Positions 62,199-64,000 of a stretch of DNA of 64,000 nucleotides are shown here, one piece after another. Under the pieces are notes generated by a model. It did not search any database. It was given only the letters and a program-made list of their open reading frames with translations, and was not told the origin of the DNA. Each line of letters begins with the position of its first letter. Positions within the stretch are counted from its first letter, which is position 1. The translations under genes and the position numbers were made by a program. The stretch is from Sporanaerobacter acetigenes DSM 13106 (GTDB lineage Bacteria; Bacillota; Clostridia; Tissierellales; Sporanaerobacteraceae): the NCBI RefSeq assembly GCF_900130025.1, contig NZ_FQXR01000007.1:61996-125995 (forward strand). Direction: 5' to 3'.

Positions 62199-63200
62199 TT
62201 AACATCCCCCTTCACCTTCAAAACGGAAATTTTTCCAACAAGTACATCTAACAAAATGATCCTTTGAAACCTCATGAAGTACAGGCTCTTCCTCATGTTC
62301 TGATTCTGAAATCCATGGAATTCTCGATGCAAATCGGCACCCTTCTCTTGGCAAATTTTTCAAAGAAGGAACCATTCCTTGAATAACATGTAGCTCTTCT
62401 CCAGGTAAATCAGATTGGGGTATTGACTGTAATAAAGATCTTGTATATGGATGAAGGGGATTACTGAAAAGTTCCCTCGCCTCAGCAAGCTCAACAAACT
62501 GCCCAGCATACATTACAGCAACTCTATCTGCCATCTGTGCAACTACGCCTAAATCGTGAGTAATAAGAATAATTCCTGCATCAACCTCATTTTGAAGTTT
62601 TGTTAGAAGATCTAATATCTGGGCCTGTATTGTAACATCTAGTGCAGTAGTCGGCTCATCTGCTATAATAATATTAGGCTTACATGAAAGTGCAATTGCA
62701 ATTAAAACTCTTTGTCGCATACCACCAGATAATTGATGAGGAAATTGATTGGCTGTCCTTTCAGAATTAACAATTCCTACTTGATCTAAAAGTTGTAAAA
62801 CCCTTTCATGCCTTTGATTTTTATCTAAATCAGTATGATAAATTAGTGTCTCTTCTATCTGTTTTCCAATTTTATGTAATGGATTTAATGATGCTAATGG
62901 GTCTTGAAAAATAAACCCAATCTCTTTCCCTCTAATTTCATTAAATTGTTCTTCAGAATAATTAATTACATTTTCTCCGTCATAAATTATTTCTCCACTA
63001 ACTCTAGTAAAATTCTTATCATGCAATCCTACTATAGAATTAGCAATAGTACTCTTCCCACAACCAGATTCTCCAACAATTGCTAATAACTCATTTTTAT
63101 ATAAGGAAAAAGAAACTCCATCAACTGCATCAAAATATTCATTTCCAAATCTAAAAGCAGTGTGTAAATCTTTAACTTCTAATATCTTTTCACTTTTCAT
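62199..63200 (-). CDS. oppD: oligopeptide ABC transporter ATPase OppD
   Basis: The ABC ATPase has Walker A GESGCGKST near residue 40, signature LSGGMRQRVLIAIAL near 150 and Walker B IIADEPTTALD near 172. The C-terminus has the Cys-rich oligo_HPY extension CRFASRIP..CTCWKNF, which may bind an Fe-S cluster. The frame begins with a TTG at 63206, but ATG 63200 has better spacing (333 aa). It is the first gene of the opp operon, preceded by a 450-bp leader region. Confidence 0.92.
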   Translation of the reverse strand: MKSEKILEVKDLHTAFRFGNEYFDAVDGVSFSLYKNELLAIVGESGCGKSTIANSIVGLHDKNFTRVSGEIIYDGENVINYSEEQFNEIRGKEIGFIFQDPLASLNPLHKIGKQIEETLIYHTDLDKNQRHERVLQLLDQVGIVNSERTANQFPHQLSGGMRQRVLIAIALSCKPNIIIADEPTTALDVTIQAQILDLLTKLQNEVDAGIILITHDLGVVAQMADRVAVMYAGQFVELAEARELFSNPLHPYTRSLLQSIPQSDLPGEELHVIQGMVPSLKNLPREGCRFASRIPWISESEHEEEPVLHEVSKDHFVRCTCWKNFRFEGEGGC

Positions 63201-63284
63201 CTTCAATTTCCTTTCTTGATATATTCATCATTACCATATTATGAAAAATACTAACTCGCTGTAATATTCTTATATAAACATATG

Positions 63285-63296
63285 TTACACCTTCAT
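63285..63296 (-). other. three-codon mini-ORF with perfect ribosome binding site
   Basis: AGGAGGTGA (63305-63313) is followed eight bases later by ATG AAG GTG TAA on the minus strand (Met-Lys-Val). The site is the strongest anti-SD match in the area but leads to a minimal peptide. It may be a ribosome standby or stalling element, or chance. Confidence 0.3.
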
Positions 63297-63406
63297 ATTG
63301 TCATTCACCTCCTGATTCTATATTTCACTTTATAAATTTAAAATTATTCATAAATATAGCACACAAATCAAATACTAAAATAGAATATACTCTATATAGA
63401 GCAGCA

Positions 63407-63463
63407 TTCTTACTCTGTATTATGCGCTTCAAACTATATATTTTACATAATACAAAGTAAGAA
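63407..63463. repeat. 18-bp inverted repeat in the opp leader
   Basis: TTCTTACTCTGTATTATG (63407-63424) and CATAATACAAAGTAAGAA (63446-63463) are complementary at 17 of 18 positions around a 21-nt loop. No T-run follows on the minus strand, so it is not a simple terminator. It may be an operator dyad or a leader RNA hairpin. Confidence 0.55.
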
Positions 63464-63464
63464 C

Positions 63465-63501
63465 TACGCTATACTCATATTGGGGGAGTATAATTAGCGT
63501 A
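63465..63501. repeat. second inverted repeat with TACGCTA/TAGCGTA arms
   Basis: TACGCTATACTC (63465-63476) pairs with GAGTA (63486-63490) and TAGCGTA (63495-63501), with a 4-nt bulge. The TTAGCGTA element also occurs upstream of the XRE regulator at 63897-63904. Confidence 0.45.
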
Positions 63502-63658
63502 AATTTTAACATATACTACATGCTCTATATATAATCAAAAATTTCTATTTATCAAAATTTTTACTAAATTTAAATTTTAGGATGATAGTTTAACATTGCA
63601 TTAAAAAGATATGCTAAAATTAACTATTTCTCCAATACCATAAATATATATTTTTCTT

Positions 63659-63868
63659 TTATTTATTAGTAGTAAAAATATCTTCTATAGGTATATCTAA
63701 AGCTTGAACTAATTTAACAAGATTTTCATAAGATGGTCTACTTCTATTAGCTTCTATATCTCCAATAAATCCAGTAGATATGCTAGTTGTTTGTGACAAC
63801 TCCCTAATAGTAATTCCTTTTTTAATTCTATATTTTTTTATAGTTTGTCCAAGCTTTATTTTCTCCAT
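63659..63868 (-). CDS. XRE-family HTH regulator
   Basis: A 69-aa protein that is almost entirely a Cro/C1-type HTH: IKKYRIKKGITIRELSQTTSISTGFIGDIEANRSRPSYENLVKL. No ligand domain is present. Its ATG follows AAGGAGGAAA. It stands upstream of the opp leader on the same strand. It may regulate itself through the dyad upstream and possibly opp; both are inference. Confidence 0.85.
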   Translation of the reverse strand: MEKIKLGQTIKKYRIKKGITIRELSQTTSISTGFIGDIEANRSRPSYENLVKLVQALDIPIEDIFTTNK

Positions 63869-63907
63869 TATATTTCCTCCTTATAGATTTACATATTTAG
63901 CGTATAT

Positions 63908-63945
63908 TATATACGTACATATTGCAAGAAAGGTGTACGTATATA
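63908..63945. promoter_or_regulatory. dyad upstream of the XRE gene (candidate operator)
   Basis: TATATACGTACA (63908-63919) and TGTACGTATATA (63934-63945) are perfect inverted repeats 14 bp apart, centred about 58 bp upstream of the XRE start codon. Each arm holds a TACGTA core. It has the form of an autoregulatory operator; TTGCAA and TATAAT-like elements lie between and next to the arms. Confidence 0.55.
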
Positions 63946-64000
63946 TATTCCACTTTTCCTATTTTATCTCTTTATATCTTTCTTTTTCTTCTATTTACTT

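Larger units (their letters stand above)
63207..63658. other. structured intergenic leader of the opp operon
   Basis: This 452-bp gap holds no gene I can support. It contains two candidate minus-strand promoters (63343-63371, TTGATT-17-AATAAT; 63510-63538, TTGATT-17-TATATG), two inverted repeats (63407-63463 and 63465-63501) and a three-codon mini-ORF with a very strong ribosome binding site. Together they look like a regulated leader. None of the parts matches a riboswitch that I know. Confidence 0.5.

Noticed and set aside
61232..62332. Long form of OppF starting inside oppD
   Set aside because: The extra 45 codons are an off-frame reading of the oppD 3' end; ATG 62197 has the ribosome binding site.
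1..64000. CRISPR arrays, insertion sequences, prophage or defence islands
   Set aside because: No regularly spaced repeats, transposases, integrase-phage modules or defence genes were seen; the window is core chromosome.

Overview
The window is a dense, AT-rich stretch of bacterial chromosome. Almost every gene lies on the minus strand; one aminotransferase is on plus. Gene content points to a spore-forming, anaerobic Gram-positive bacterium of class Clostridia. The evidence is sporulation genes (spo0A, spoIVB, spoIIM, a dacF-type carboxypeptidase, ytfJ), an IspH-ribosomal protein S1 fusion, a ferredoxin-linked 2-oxoacid oxidoreductase, the oxygen-sensitive ThiH, strong AGGAGG ribosome binding sites and frequent TTG starts. 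Genus cannot be fixed from the sequence. No insertion sequence, prophage, CRISPR array, rRNA or tRNA was seen.

Reading from the left: (1) 1-5,920, miaB-mutS-mutL-miaA (tRNA modification and mismatch repair), divergent from an aminotransferase (6,091-7,284). (2) 7,323-12,045, a MerR/RacA-like protein, three tandem M42 aminopeptidases and an orphan CheR. (3) 12,225-18,280, ispH-rpsA, plsC, cmk, aroH, a membrane-anchored unknown, a BaiN/HI0933 flavoprotein and a phosphatase. (4) 18,475-23,630, a korDABC operon ending in an RpiR regulator, then a stand-alone pyruvate/oxaloacetate carboxyltransferase. (5) 23,648-27,337, a YtqB-type methyltransferase, RluB and an unusual two-gene flavin/Fe-S redox pair. 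(6) 27,422-41,972, cell-envelope, chromosome-segregation and sporulation genes (two D,D-carboxypeptidases, ytfJ/ytfI, scpAB, an M50 protease, pdp, punA, xerD, spoIIM, nudF, a DUF3866 protein, and glycan genes with steA/steB). (7) 42,110-52,548, spo0A, spoIVB, recN, argR, tlyA, oapA, the OLE RNA, ispA, xseB, xseA, a TsaD paralogue and nusB. (8) 52,596-53,856, the Asp23/AmaP/DUF2273 envelope module. (9) 53,912-57,409, a TPP-riboswitch-controlled thiSFGH-tenI operon. (10) 57,408-63,200, an oligopeptide ABC transporter (oppDFBCA), a structured leader region, and a small XRE regulator at the right edge.

The most notable item is at 48,202-48,807. This GC-rich, non-coding 606-nt unit has a near-perfect sigma-A promoter and an intrinsic terminator. 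It sits between ispA and a 199-aa membrane protein with a DxxxD motif. Context, length and partner identify it as OLE RNA (Ornate, Large, Extremophilic) with its protein OapA. OLE is a described but poorly understood ribonucleoprotein, so this is recognition of a rare system and not a new family. Other points worth following: a sigma-H promoter overlapped by a 0A box before spo0A, a leader ORF overlapping the start of spoIVB, a probable CTG start for the DUF3866 protein, direct repeats over the kor promoter, and dyads in the opp leader and upstream of the XRE gene. Promoter, operator and terminator calls were made by eye; no alignments, folding or searches were run.
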